Part shown: in pieces, positions 1 through 8,440 of the stretch
Layout: every line of letters starts with the position of its first letter
How positions within the stretch are numbered: position 1 is the stretch's first letter
Assembly (NCBI GenBank): GCA_021850325.1
Contig: JAJZMF010000016.1
Span: 1-64,000 of the forward strand
Direction of reading: 5' to 3'
DNA length: 64,000 nucleotides
Source: Actinomycetes bacterium
GTDB taxonomy: Bacteria > Actinomycetota > Acidimicrobiia > Acidimicrobiales > Palsa-688
The notes under the pieces: generated by a model
Seen by the model: only the letters and a program-made list of their open reading frames with translations
Told to the model about the DNA's origin: nothing
Database searches by the model: none
Translations under genes and position numbers: made by a program

Positions 1-547
1 GGACAACTCCGATGGTCCCGGGGTCGGTGCGCACGCTGGGCTGAGGGAAGGGCACCTGCTCGAACACCTGTTGAGCGCTCGGGGGTGGAGGCGCACTGGT
101 TTGTGTAGATGCTGGTGGCGGGCAGAATGCGTGTGCTACCCATGGGATATATGCACCCGTTGTGCTGTTGAAAGGAACTAGGGTGCTCGGTACGCTAGCT
201 CCACGACTCAAATAGTATGACGCGCTCCCAGGCTTGCTCTTTATGAGATGCCCACCATGACATACCTCACCTGCGGCAAGACATGCGTAACAGGGAACTG
301 CGACGAGATAAATGCCAGTTACTGGCCTGCCAACTCCAACGCTCGCCGGCGGAATACTCTTCGCAGGTTGAGTGCGAAGAACCCCTACGCCGATACGCGC
401 GTCTCTCGAGGAGAGCGCGCCACCCCCCCAGCCCTGGCCCTGGCCGGCCTCTGGCAGATCGAGCGAGCTCGTATGCAGCAGCGAGGCAGCTACAAGCAAA
501 ACGACCATCGAGCTGGTCTTTCTACCACTTATAGCGTGCAGCGACAT
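1..547 (-). CDS. secreted protein of the coupling-protein operon (partial, C-terminus outside window)
   Basis: An open frame runs from an ATG at 547 to the window edge without a stop (182 codons visible), so the C-terminus is missing. The start lies one base after the TAG of the upstream gene (TAGcATG), so it belongs to the same operon. The N-terminus looks like a signal peptide: basic residues Arg9 and Lys10, then a hydrophobic core at residues 14-24. After that come a Gly-rich patch near 35-43, four cysteines (86, 89, 96, 142; the first two as CxxC), a Pro-rich spacer at 143-156 and a segment ending PSVRTDPGTIGVV. That ending recalls exported proteins near actinobacterial conjugation-like clusters (family memory, not searched). 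Codon use is much less GC-rich than elsewhere in the window (ATA, AGT, TTG, AAG). Function unknown. Confidence 0.62.
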   Translation of the reverse strand, partial: MSLHAISGRKTSSMVVLLVAASLLHTSSLDLPEAGQGQGWGGGALSSRDARIGVGVLRTQPAKSIPPASVGVGRPVTGIYLVAVPCYACLAAGEVCHGGHLIKSKPGSASYYLSRGASVPSTLVPFNSTTGAYIPWVAHAFCPPPASTQTSAPPPPSAQQVFEQVPFPQPSVRTDPGTIGVV

Positions 548-548
548 G

Positions 549-1550
549 CTAGCGCGCTACCGATCCAAGGCCATGACTTAGCCTCAGAAGATGAATATCA
601 GCGAGCCTCCAGCGACCATCCCGACCCTCTACGAGAACTTCCGAAAAAGCAGCTTTACCGCCACCCGGTGAACGCATGACAGCCACGCCGCGGTGGTTGA
701 GCAGCACTCCAACTCTTTGATTAATAACTACATTGAGCGCAGCTGGGCTGAACATTGGATGGCCTTGAACGGAGCTCGTGATAAGTCGCCGTGGTGGGAG
801 AGTAATACCTAGCCAGTCAATCTCCGTGGGCGATGCGTCTGCGTGGAGATGATGGCTCTGGAGTTGTTCGATTCTTGAAAGCTCCAACTTGTACAACGCA
901 GTGCCCGGTTGCATGTACCGCTTCACGAACGACGGGTTCGGGTGGGACCACACCCAGTCCTGGTAGCGCACGAGGGTGATGAAGGCGGTCATGATGTTGT
1001 CGCTGTAGGCACCGGCCAGCGATGGTGGCTTGCTCTGTGCAGCAGGCCAGTGGGCGGGGTTGCCGTTGTCACCCACCAGCGTGTTCGGCGAGGTAGGTGA
1101 CCAGGGCACCGCAGTCCCAGCGGTCACGGACGGCGCTAGGGGGCTTGTGCCCGTGGCGGCAGGCCCTGCAGCCGTGACGACTGTACGCCCTGCCGTGGTC
1201 GGTGCCGTAGTGCCGGCCACGCGATGAGGGGACGAAACGGCCGTGCGCCTCGCTACGCCAGCCGAGGAGGACGGGGGTGCGGGCACACTGGGACGGGCAC
1301 TCCCGGTCGTGCGCGGGGCCGTGGTGGTACGAGCGGCTACCGGTGGGGCCCCATTGGGCGCTTTGGCACTGCCACTGCCCGCCATAGATGCAAGGACGGC
1401 GGCGACGCCCCCCACGACGACGACGGCGGTCACGCCCGTCAGGGCCCTTGCCCTCCTCCCCCGGGGCCATCGGCCGGTCGGCCACTCCCCCGGCGGTGGT
1501 CCGCCGCTGCCTGCCGGCGGTGCAGAAGGTGCGCCTGGCACCTGGCTCAT
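549..1550 (-). CDS. membrane-anchored protein with Pro/Ala/Thr linker and C-terminal globular domain
   Basis: I chose the ATG at 1550 because AAGGGAGGG lies about 10 bases upstream; the frame stays open to 1673 but that part looks like non-coding DNA. The product is 333 residues. A Pro/Gly-rich cytoplasmic head is followed by a basic patch and one transmembrane segment at about 37-55, then roughly 100 residues rich in Pro, Ala and Thr, typical of a wall-spanning linker. The C-terminal 150 residues look like a folded extracytoplasmic domain (aromatic-rich around YQDWVW, ending in strands such as RWRLADIHLL) and could be an NTF2-like or TcpC-like fold; this is inference. G+C drops sharply in the C-terminal half. 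It follows the DinB-fold gene by 95 bp and precedes the secreted protein by one base. No enzyme motif is visible; a structural part of a secretion or transfer apparatus is the best guess. Confidence 0.7.
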   Translation of the reverse strand: MSQVPGAPSAPPAGSGGPPPGEWPTGRWPRGRRARALTGVTAVVVVGGVAAVLASMAGSGSAKAPNGAPPVAARTTTAPRTTGSARPSVPAPPSSSAGVARRTAVSSPHRVAGTTAPTTAGRTVVTAAGPAATGTSPLAPSVTAGTAVPWSPTSPNTLVGDNGNPAHWPAAQSKPPSLAGAYSDNIMTAFITLVRYQDWVWSHPNPSFVKRYMQPGTALYKLELSRIEQLQSHHLHADASPTEIDWLGITLPPRRLITSSVQGHPMFSPAALNVVINQRVGVLLNHRGVAVMRSPGGGKAAFSEVLVEGRDGRWRLADIHLLRLSHGLGSVAR

Positions 1551-1645
1551 GTGGCTCTGGCCCTCCCTTGGTGACCGCGCATCGCTGCACGGGGCACTGC
1601 AAACGGACAACCCCACTGCGAGCCGGCGCGCCGCGCCGGGTACTG

Positions 1646-2407
1646 CTAGCGCCAGGGCCCGAGGACCGGGCACTCCCTCCCGGCGACCGAAGTCGCCCGC
1701 CCCGCCACCCAGGCGAACACCTGGGCCAGCGGGCCTGTGACCTCCATGGCATCACCACTACCGGCGAGCCAGTGCTGGTCGGCGTCGGTGGCGGTGATGA
1801 CCACCGCCACATCGGGCGGCAGCCTGGCCGGCAGGCCGAGCATGGCGCGGTCCATCTCCTCCAGGACCCAGCCGAACGGCCAGTCCTCCGGCCTGTAGCC
1901 ACAGTCGAGGTCCACGTGGTGGACCTCGACCTCCCTCAGGCGCCCGACCACCAGCCCCGGGCCCAGCTGGACCTCGCCGGCCATGGTGACGGCCCTGGCG
2001 TCCCATATGGCCTCCCCTGCTGCGTCCAGCACATCGGCCAGGCCCCGGCAGGCGGTACGCAGATCTGCCTCGAGCTCGACAGCAGGGCGGCCACGGCCGG
2101 CCTCCACCGCCGCGTCGCGGGCCGCCCTGCCGCCCGGGTACATCTCCACGACCCGGCCCCGGGCAGCCGCTTGGGCGCAACGGGCGATGGCATCGGCGTT
2201 CCTGGCCAGGTGCGTGACCACCATGGCCCGGTCCCAACCCGGCAGGAGGCTGGGGGCAGCCATGGCCACGTCGTCCAGGCTGCTCACAGTCGACAGCAGT
2301 TTGGCCGTGGCGGCAGCAATACGTCCCGCGTAGCTGGCCAGCATGAGCCCAAGCGTAAACCAATCGGGCACCTCCCGGTACCGGCCGGCTCCGGCCCTGC
2401 CGGTCAC
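1646..2407 (-). CDS. DinB-fold / mycothiol-dependent maleylpyruvate isomerase family protein
   Basis: The 253-residue product has the hallmarks of the MDMPI/DinB family: LLPGWDRAMVVTHLARN near residue 55 with the first metal-ligand His (about 66), and a REVEVHHVDLD segment near residue 160 with the Glu and His that complete the metal triad in this family. Members are metal-dependent and use or modify low-molecular-weight thiols; mycothiol is plausible because mshD is in this window. The GTG at 2407 overlaps the stop of the AAA ATPase gene as GTGA, so translation is probably coupled; an ATG at 2344 is a shorter alternative that also keeps the whole domain. Finding such an enzyme inside a coupling-protein operon is unusual. 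The substrate cannot be told from sequence. Confidence 0.8.
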   Translation of the reverse strand: MTGRAGAGRYREVPDWFTLGLMLASYAGRIAAATAKLLSTVSSLDDVAMAAPSLLPGWDRAMVVTHLARNADAIARCAQAAARGRVVEMYPGGRAARDAAVEAGRGRPAVELEADLRTACRGLADVLDAAGEAIWDARAVTMAGEVQLGPGLVVGRLREVEVHHVDLDCGYRPEDWPFGWVLEEMDRAMLGLPARLPPDVAVVITATDADQHWLAGSGDAMEVTGPLAQVFAWVAGRATSVAGRECPVLGPWR

Positions 2408-3489
2408 GGCAACGCGTCCGGGCCCCCGGCCACCGACGGGCCGGCCCGGCCCGGGCCCTGTGCGACCTCCCAGCCCGCCTGCACGTCAGCCCGGGACACC
2501 ACGCAGCGGCGACCGGACGACACCCAGGCATGGAACCCGGCCCTCTGCACCTCCAGAGGTGCCCCCCCGCTGAGCTCGTGCACGAGCTGTGCCGCCTGGT
2601 GCTCAAAACGCACACCGCGCTCGGCGGCGGGGACAGCCAGAGCCTCCTGCACCTCGTCGGCGTCCAAGGGCGCCAGCTCGCTGTGCCACAGCGTCCCCGC
2701 GAAGCTCCCGGCCTCCCGTACCCGCTCGCCCAGTGCCGGGCTCCCCGTCATGAGGAACGAGACCGGCAGGCCCTCACCGGCCAGGCTGTGCGCCAACCAG
2801 CCCAGGGCCTCCGCCTCCCCTGCCGCCAGCGCGTCCAGGTCGTCCAGGACGACGAGCACCCCACGGCCCAACGAACCTGCGAACCTCCCCACCCGGGCCA
2901 GTGCGTCCCGGGCACCCGACCAGGACGTCCGCACGCCATCGCCCACCCCAGGTGGGAGCGGCAGCGGGTGCTCGGGCGTGCCCCCTTCCCAGGCCTCCCG
3001 TTGCCGGGCTGCCGCCGACGCCCGGCAGCGGAGCACCGCCCCGGCGAACGCTGCCCGCTGGTGCGGCCACTGGGTGGCGACCGCCCCCAGGGCGGCCTCG
3101 GCGACCACGCCGAGCACCCTGGCCCTGGGAGCGCACGAGTGGAAGACCACCAGCCAGTCGAGCTGCTGGCGGGCCGTGCGCGAAGCCGTACGGGCCAGGC
3201 TCGTCTTGCCCATGGCAGGCCCGCCCAGGACCAACTGCCGGGAACGGGGGTCGGCCGGCCCCGTCCCCAGGGCCCGGGCAAAGCCGGCGAGCAGGCCCGT
3301 CCCGTCCAGACCCGGCGCCCCCGGACGGTCGACGAAGTGCGGTGGCTCGGCACCCCGGAGAGGTCGGAACGGCGGGCAGCCGTGAGGGCGGCCGACCTCC
3401 GGCAGCTCGTTGCCGTCATCCTGGCCCTCTGTCCTCGAGACCGTCCAATGGGCTGGGCCGGGCCGCTGGGCCAGCCGGGGGGCGCTCAC
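2404..3489 (-). CDS. AAA/ORC1-like ATPase of the coupling-protein operon
   Basis: The protein is 361 residues if started at the GTG at 3489, which overlaps the coupling-protein stop as GTGA and has GAGGAGG just upstream. The frame is open far beyond that point, but the upstream part only shadows the coupling-protein gene. Walker A is GGPAMGKTSL with Lys95; Walker B is VLVVLDDLDAL with Asp216 and Asp217; a sensor-like stretch SFLMTGSPAL follows. The C-terminal part (LSGGAPLEVQRAGF) resembles the lid region of AAA_16 and archaeal ORC1-type ATPases. It probably acts as a partner of the coupling protein or as an NTP-dependent regulator or DNA-binding factor. The family is clear, the role is not. 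Confidence 0.8.
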   Translation of the reverse strand: MSAPRLAQRPGPAHWTVSRTEGQDDGNELPEVGRPHGCPPFRPLRGAEPPHFVDRPGAPGLDGTGLLAGFARALGTGPADPRSRQLVLGGPAMGKTSLARTASRTARQQLDWLVVFHSCAPRARVLGVVAEAALGAVATQWPHQRAAFAGAVLRCRASAAARQREAWEGGTPEHPLPLPPGVGDGVRTSWSGARDALARVGRFAGSLGRGVLVVLDDLDALAAGEAEALGWLAHSLAGEGLPVSFLMTGSPALGERVREAGSFAGTLWHSELAPLDADEVQEALAVPAAERGVRFEHQAAQLVHELSGGAPLEVQRAGFHAWVSSGRRCVVSRADVQAGWEVAQGPGRAGPSVAGGPDALP

Positions 3490-5462
3490 AGCGCCTCCTC
3501 CAGGCCGGCAGCCGCCACGGGCAGTCGCGCCAAGCTGCGGGCATCGTCGTTCGCCCGGCGCAGGGCGCGCTCCTCCTGCTCGACAACGGGCCAGTCGGCT
3601 GCCTCCGACATGAGAGGCATGCGGGCCAAGAGAGGCGGCAACCGGCCCCACAGCACCAGGGCCACGCCGGCGGGCAGGGTCCTCACCTGGTCCGCTCGGA
3701 GCACGGGTTCCACCTCCCAGCTCACGGTGGTTGCGTCGCGGCCCCGGCCCCCACCGCGTTGCAGTGCCACCCTCCTTGCCCGGCGTTGCCCGCACAGACG
3801 TTCCAGCTCGGCCAGGTCGCCAGCCGATGTCAGGCCGCCCAGCACGGCCGTCACCGAGGTGGCGTTGGCCATAGTCTCCGCTCGCTTGTCCCCCCAGCGG
3901 GTGACGGCCTGCGAGAAGGACTGCATGGCGTACACGAGCACCAGGCCCCGCCCTCGGCCGTCCGCCAGGAGCTCGGGCAGCGACGGCAGCGGCGCGATGC
4001 TCGGGACCTCGTCCAGCAACCCGAGCAGCGGCGGGTCGAGACGGCGGGCCGGCATGGCCGCCGCCAGGCGTTCGGCGCGGTCGAACACCTCGTCGGCAAA
4101 AGCGGTTATGAGCGGCGCCACCGCACCGAGACGCGACGCCTTGCCCAGCAGGTAGACGGTGCCGTTGCCCCTGAGCAACCCGTCTATGTCGGTCTCCTCC
4201 CCCGGGTGTGGGCAGCACGAGCCGATCACGCTGCCGTGGCTGAAGCAGGCCAGGGCGCGGCCCACGTAGCGCAGGACGCCCGAGGTCGTCTCGGGCGCAC
4301 CGGTGGTGTGGAGCTCCACCAGGTCCTCCCACCCCGGGGCGGACAGCGACGAGGAGGCGAGCACGTCGGCCGGTGTCGTGTCGTCGGGCCGACGGGACCA
4401 CCCGAGCACCGCACGGATGTCCAGGCCGGCCAGAGCCGCGGCATGCAGGTAAGCCTTGAGCAGGTCCCGGGCAGAGTCGCGGAAGAAGCCCGAGTTCTGG
4501 GTGCCCCCGTCCTCGCCGGCCGCTGCCACCAGCGCCGCCGCTCGGCGCTCGGCCACTTCCGTTCCCTCGCAGCCCGAGACCGGGGACCAGCGCACCGGCG
4601 CCGCGGCCGGGACGAGACCGTCCGGGTCGAGCGCCACCACAGGCCCTACCCGGCCTCTTGCCATGGCGGTCAGCTCGAACAGGTCCGCTTTGGTGGAGGT
4701 CGCCACCGCCGGCCCGGGGTGCTGGCGCAGGATCGGGGCCAGGGCCCGGAAGGTCTTGCCCTCACCCGGAGGGGCCACCAGCCTGAGGGAGGCCTCCCAG
4801 TGGGCCCACAGCCGGGCCCCCGTCCCCTCCAGGCGGCCGAGCGGGTAGCCGACCTCCCTGGCCGCCACGACGTGGCGCGGCCACCGGCTGGCCGGGAGGG
4901 AGGGCCTGGTCTGGGCCGCCCGCCTCCGGGCGGCGGCCACCGATGCCTCGCGGCGCAACTGGGAACTGCTCGCCAACCCGTAGCGGTTCCGCCGGTCGGG
5001 CGGTACACGGTGGCCGAGCCCTCCCGGCCAGGCGGGCCTGGCCCGGCCACCTGCCCGGGGCCACGGCCGGGCCGGCTTTGGTGCCGGGCTGCTCCGGCGC
5101 CGGCGGCGGCCCCAACGGGCCCCCACTGCGGTGGTCAGGGACACCTCCGAGCCCACCAGCGCCCCCAGGCTGGCCCAGTACGCAGCCGGCCCGGCCAGGT
5201 GACGGCGCTCGGCCGGTGGCCACCAGGCCGTGGGGTGCGCCGGGCTCAGCAACGGCCCCAGGGCGGCGCCGAGTGCCCGGTCCCTAGGGGGCCAGGCCCA
5301 ACCCCGCCCGCTGACCAGGCCCGGTAGGGGTGCAGCGAGCAACAGGTCGGCGCAGAGCACGAAGCCCATTGCCAGGCCGACCTCCACCGCCAGGCCGGCA
5401 TGGCCCGAACGAGGCCCCGGGCCGGTGCGCAGCGGTGCCGGGGAGAGGGGGCCGCGGCTCAT
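3486..5462 (-). CDS. VirD4/TraG-type coupling protein (type IV secretion-like DNA translocase ATPase)
   Basis: This 658-residue protein starts at the ATG at 5462, which overlaps the upstream stop as ATGA. The first 130 residues hold hydrophobic, probably membrane-spanning, segments and a very basic stretch. Walker A is APPGEGKTFRAL with Lys236. Walker B is GLLDEVPSIAPLPSLPELL with Asp484-Glu485, followed by the GRGRGLVLVYAMQSFSQ stretch typical of the TraG/TraD 'TraM recognition' region. Such proteins are hexameric ATPases that bring DNA or protein substrates to a type IV secretion channel. No relaxase or VirB4 is visible here, so the rest of any machine would lie to the left of position 1 or elsewhere. 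The next gene (AAA ATPase) overlaps by four bases. Confidence 0.85.
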   Translation of the reverse strand: MSRGPLSPAPLRTGPGPRSGHAGLAVEVGLAMGFVLCADLLLAAPLPGLVSGRGWAWPPRDRALGAALGPLLSPAHPTAWWPPAERRHLAGPAAYWASLGALVGSEVSLTTAVGARWGRRRRRSSPAPKPARPWPRAGGRARPAWPGGLGHRVPPDRRNRYGLASSSQLRREASVAAARRRAAQTRPSLPASRWPRHVVAAREVGYPLGRLEGTGARLWAHWEASLRLVAPPGEGKTFRALAPILRQHPGPAVATSTKADLFELTAMARGRVGPVVALDPDGLVPAAAPVRWSPVSGCEGTEVAERRAAALVAAAGEDGGTQNSGFFRDSARDLLKAYLHAAALAGLDIRAVLGWSRRPDDTTPADVLASSSLSAPGWEDLVELHTTGAPETTSGVLRYVGRALACFSHGSVIGSCCPHPGEETDIDGLLRGNGTVYLLGKASRLGAVAPLITAFADEVFDRAERLAAAMPARRLDPPLLGLLDEVPSIAPLPSLPELLADGRGRGLVLVYAMQSFSQAVTRWGDKRAETMANATSVTAVLGGLTSAGDLAELERLCGQRRARRVALQRGGGRGRDATTVSWEVEPVLRADQVRTLPAGVALVLWGRLPPLLARMPLMSEAADWPVVEQEERALRRANDDARSLARLPVAAAGLEEAL

Positions 5463-6220
5463 GCGGCACCTGAGACCAGGCAGCGCTCGGCCCGGGACAG
5501 GGCATAGTAGACGGCACGCTCGGCCAGGCCATGGCACCGGCCCACCTCGCTCGCCGGCATCCCTTTGACCCGGGCCGCGTAGAGCAGGCTGGCGTCGGCC
5601 CGGGCCAGCCGGCCGACCTGCACCGCCTGCACGAGCACCTGGGCAAGTTGCTCGGCTGCGCTGCGGTCGTCACGCCGGACCGGCGGAGCGGTCGCCACAT
5701 CGAGGGGAGCCGTGCGGGTAAGGTCCCGGTACCTCGCCTGGCGGGCCGTGCGCAGCCGCCGGGCCGCCTCCCGTACCAGTAGCCGGTCGACCGTCTCCCT
5801 GTCCTCACCGGCGTGGCGCTTGATGGCGGCGAAGCACTCGGCCACCAGGTCGGCCGCGGTGTCCTGCGTGCTCTGCCAGTGCTCCTCGAGGCCGTGGCCG
5901 TAGGTGGGCGTGTACACGTTCTCCGCCGACAGCCGGGGCAGCATCGCCTGGAGGAGAGCCCGGGCAGCCAGGGCCGAGCCTGCTTGGCGCAGGAGGGCCG
6001 ACAGTAGCTGTGCCGTCTGGTCCGACGGCCGGTAGCCGCTCCAGCACGCTCCGGCCACCGCCGTCGCCAGGCAGGCGGCCGGCTCCCCGGGGCCCGGGCA
6101 GCCAGGGGGCCGGCGTAGCTCCGGCTCGGCCCGGCACAGGCGCCCGGCCTCGGAGCGGGCACCTTCACTTCGTAGAACCTGTCGCCACTCCTGGTCCAGC
6201 CGGGCCCGGAGGGCTTCCAT
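5459..6220 (-). CDS. sigma-70 region 4-like helix-turn-helix protein, first gene of the coupling-protein operon
   Basis: The product is about 253 residues. I favour the ATG at 6220 because AGGA lies about 11 bases upstream; an in-frame ATG at 6238 would add six residues. The C-terminal 60 residues (ADASLLYAARVKGMPASEV, then GLAERAVYYALSRAE) have the spacing of a sigma-70 region 4 helix-turn-helix, with ASEVGRCHGLAERAVYYALSRA as the likely HTH. The N-terminal part is mostly helical and shows no sigma region 2. Its position at the head of a run of overlapping genes suggests an autoregulator or a DNA-processing adaptor. It is too short and lacks the pieces needed to be called a working sigma factor. 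Confidence 0.65.
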   Translation of the reverse strand: MEALRARLDQEWRQVLRSEGARSEAGRLCRAEPELRRPPGCPGPGEPAACLATAVAGACWSGYRPSDQTAQLLSALLRQAGSALAARALLQAMLPRLSAENVYTPTYGHGLEEHWQSTQDTAADLVAECFAAIKRHAGEDRETVDRLLVREAARRLRTARQARYRDLTRTAPLDVATAPPVRRDDRSAAEQLAQVLVQAVQVGRLARADASLLYAARVKGMPASEVGRCHGLAERAVYYALSRAERCLVSGAA

Positions 6221-6266
6221 CGGGTGACTTGTCCTCATGGGCCACCACGCTGCCCACGGGCTTCCC

Positions 6267-6320
6267 CCGGATCTTCCCCTCCGGCTTCCCCTCGGGGAGC
6301 CGCCCAGGGGGAAGATCCGG
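6267..6320 (-). terminator. stem-loop after trpA
   Basis: A perfect 13-base inverted repeat (6267-6279 with 6308-6320) encloses a second, nested GC-rich stem (about 6282-6302). It lies directly downstream of trpA, in front of the next operon. There is no T-run, as is common in high-GC actinobacteria, so it may end transcription poorly or protect RNA ends. Confidence 0.6.
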
Positions 6321-6335
6321 CGCGCCCGAGAGGCT

Positions 6336-7151
6336 TCAGCCGAGCGAGTCGAGCGCCGCCCGGAGATCGGCCACCCGGGCTGCGATGGCATCGGGGGACG
6401 CCCCGTCCAGCGCCATGCGCATGAGCGCCGACGCCACCACGACCCCGTCCGCCGGGCGGGCGGCGGCCACGGCCTGCTCCGGGGTGGCTATGCCGAAGCC
6501 CATCACGACCGGCTTGTCGGTCAGAGCCTTGAGCCTCCTGGCCAGCACCGACGAACTGGACGCCAGGTCCCGGCGCTCACCCGTCACGCCCATCAGGTTG
6601 ACCCCGTAGACGAAGCCCTGGGAACGCCTGCAGATGGTGGCCAGGCGGTCCTCGGGCGTCACCGGCGCCGCCAGCAGGACGGTCTCGACCCCCTCGGCCG
6701 CGGCATCGGCCTCCCAGGTGGCCGACTCCTCGAGGGGCAGGTCGGGGACGATGGCCCCGCGCACTCCCGCCGTGGCCATCTGGTGGGCGAAACGCCTGGT
6801 GCCGGCACGCAGGACCAGGTTGGCGTAGGTCATGACGACCAGAGGTACTCCCACCTCGAGCGGGCGCAGTTCGGCGGCCACCGAGCTCGGGGTGGTACCT
6901 CGGGCCAGAGCGGTGCTCGAAGCCTCCTGGATGGTCGGCCCGTCCATCATGGGGTCCGAAAAGGGCAGGCCCACCTCTATGGCGTCGGCGCCGGCCGCCG
7001 CCATGGCGAGCAGGATGGTGGTCCAGTCGGCCCGCAGGCCTCCTGTCACGTAGGGGACGAGCAACTTGCGACCGCTGGCAACGACCCTTGCCAGGTGGTC
7101 CCCGAGGGGCACCCCCCGTGGCGCGTCCAGCTGGGCCGGGAGCGCGCTCAC
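6336..7151 (-). CDS. trpA: tryptophan synthase alpha chain
   Basis: TrpA cleaves indole-3-glycerol phosphate to indole and glyceraldehyde 3-phosphate and passes indole to TrpB. The 271-residue product is of normal length and shows the family landmarks: LLVPYVTGG near the N-terminus, [18 protein letters not shown] with the catalytic Glu, a second catalytic acid in the [12 protein letters not shown] loop, and [14 protein letters not shown]. The GTG at 7151 overlaps the trpB stop as GTGA, so trpB and trpA are translationally coupled, which fits their 1:1 complex. It is the last gene of trpC-trpF-trpB-trpA; a strong hairpin follows. Confidence 0.97.
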   Translation of the reverse strand: MSALPAQLDAPRGVPLGDHLARVVASGRKLLVPYVTGGLRADWTTILLAMAAAGADAIEVGLPFSDPMMDGPTIQEASSTALARGTTPSSVAAELRPLEVGVPLVVMTYANLVLRAGTRRFAHQMATAGVRGAIVPDLPLEESATWEADAAAEGVETVLLAAPVTPEDRLATICRRSQGFVYGVNLMGVTGERRDLASSSSVLARRLKALTDKPVVMGFGIATPEQAVAAARPADGVVVASALMRMALDGASPDAIAARVADLRAALDSLG

Positions 7152-8353
7152 AACCTGTCCCCCAGTAGCTTCATGACCTGCTCCGCGTCCTTGTCGCCCC
7201 GTCCGGACATGGTGACCAGCACCGTTGAGCCGGCGGGCACCTCCCCCTGACGGGCCGCCCGGGCCAGCCAGGCCAGGGCGTGCGCCGGCTCCAGGGCGGG
7301 GATTATGCCCTCGGTCCGGGCCAGGAGCTGCAGGGCATCCAGCACCTCGTCGTCGTCGGCCGAGCTGTAACGGGCCCGGCCCACCTCGGCCAGGTGGGCG
7401 TGCTCGGGCCCGATGCCCGGGTAGTCGAGGCCGGCGGAGATGGACTCCGCCTCCAGCACCTGGCCGAACTCGTCCTGCAGGACGTAGGAACGCATGCCGT
7501 GCAGCACACCCGGCACCCCCCGTGCCCCGAGGGCCGAGCCCCCTGCCGCCTCCACTCCCACCAGTTGGGCCGAGGTGCCCACAAAGCCGGCGAAGGTCCC
7601 GGCCGCATTGCTGCCACCCCCGGCGCACGCCACCACGTAGTCGGGGTCACGGCCCAGGATCTCCAGGCACTGGGCCCGGGCCTCCTCGCCGATGACCCGC
7701 TGGAACTCCCTGACCATCCAGGGGAAGGGGTGAGGGCCCATGACCGAGCCCAGGCAGTAGTGGGTGTGGCCCACGGTCGCCACCCAGTCCCGCAGCGCCT
7801 CGTTCACCGCGTCCTTCAGGGTCCTGCTGCCCGAACGAACGGCGCGGACCTCGGCCCCGAGCAGCCGCATCCGGAACACGTTCAGCTCCTGGCGCTCCAT
7901 GTCCACCTCGCCCATGTAGACGGTGCACTCGAGCCCGAACAGTGCCGCCGCAGTGGCTGTGGCCACGCCGTGCTGGCCCGCCCCGGTCTCGGCCACCAGG
8001 CGCTTCTTGCCCATGCGCAGGGCCAGGAGGCCCTGGCCCACGACGTTGTTGATCTTGTGGCTGCCTGTGTGGTTGAGGTCCTCCCGCTTGAGCAGCACCT
8101 TGACCCCGAGGGCCGAGGACAGGTTCTCGCACACGGTGACCGGGCTGGGACGGCCAGCGTAGTCCCGCAGCACGTCCTCGTAGCGCTTGCGGAAGGCGGG
8201 GTCGGCCCAGGCGGCGCGGAAGTGGGCTTCCAGCTCCTGGCAGGCGGGCACGAGCGACTCGGGGACAAAACGTCCGCCGAAGTTGCCGAAACGGCCCGTG
8301 GCGTCCGGCTCTGTCATCAGGGCCGTCGGCACGGGCACCTCAGCTGCGGTCAT
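7148..8353 (-). CDS. trpB: tryptophan synthase beta chain
   Basis: TrpB is the PLP enzyme that condenses indole with serine to give tryptophan. The 401-residue product matches the family end to end: [15 protein letters not shown] at the start, the PLP lysine in HTGSHKINN, the catalytic Glu region [14 protein letters not shown], the phosphate-binding loop CAGGGSNA, and [12 protein letters not shown]. The ATG at 8353 has GAAAGGAA eight bases upstream. It sits 87 bp after trpF and overlaps trpA by four bases. Confidence 0.98.
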   Translation of the reverse strand: MTAAEVPVPTALMTEPDATGRFGNFGGRFVPESLVPACQELEAHFRAAWADPAFRKRYEDVLRDYAGRPSPVTVCENLSSALGVKVLLKREDLNHTGSHKINNVVGQGLLALRMGKKRLVAETGAGQHGVATATAAALFGLECTVYMGEVDMERQELNVFRMRLLGAEVRAVRSGSRTLKDAVNEALRDWVATVGHTHYCLGSVMGPHPFPWMVREFQRVIGEEARAQCLEILGRDPDYVVACAGGGSNAAGTFAGFVGTSAQLVGVEAAGGSALGARGVPGVLHGMRSYVLQDEFGQVLEAESISAGLDYPGIGPEHAHLAEVGRARYSSADDDEVLDALQLLARTEGIIPALEPAHALAWLARAARQGEVPAGSTVLVTMSGRGDKDAEQVMKLLGDRL

Positions 8354-8411
8354 GAGTTCCTTTCAGTCCGCTCCGTTTACGGGCCGGCCGGGCCCGGGCG
8401 CCGCGCGCCGG

Positions 8412-8436
8412 GGCCGCCGGGAGGCCACCGGCGGCC
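8412..8436 (-). other. stem-loop between trpF and trpB
   Basis: A perfect 9-base GC-only inverted repeat (8412-8420 with 8428-8436) with a 7-base loop sits in the only real gap (87 bp) of the trp operon. It could be an RNA-processing or stability element, or simply chance in GC-rich DNA. No T-run follows. Confidence 0.35.
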
Positions 8437-8440
8437 GGGC

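Noticed and set aside
248-679. A plus-strand open frame of 143 codons in the less GC-rich left end
   Set aside because: It is antisense to the secreted protein and membrane-anchored protein genes, which have a signal peptide and operon-type junctions; the plus-strand product has no such support.
3490-4401. N-terminal extension of the AAA ATPase into the coupling-protein gene
   Set aside because: The extension is basic low-complexity sequence out of frame with a gene that has clear Walker motifs; the GTG at 3489 with GAGGAGG and a GTGA overlap is the better start.
5459-6220. Naming the first gene of the coupling operon a sigma factor
   Set aside because: Only a region 4-like HTH is visible; no region 2 for the -10 element or core binding was found.
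6267-6320. The 13-base inverted repeat as a transposon end or attachment site
   Set aside because: It lies directly after trpA with a nested stem, and no transposase, target duplication or second copy was seen; a terminator is simpler.
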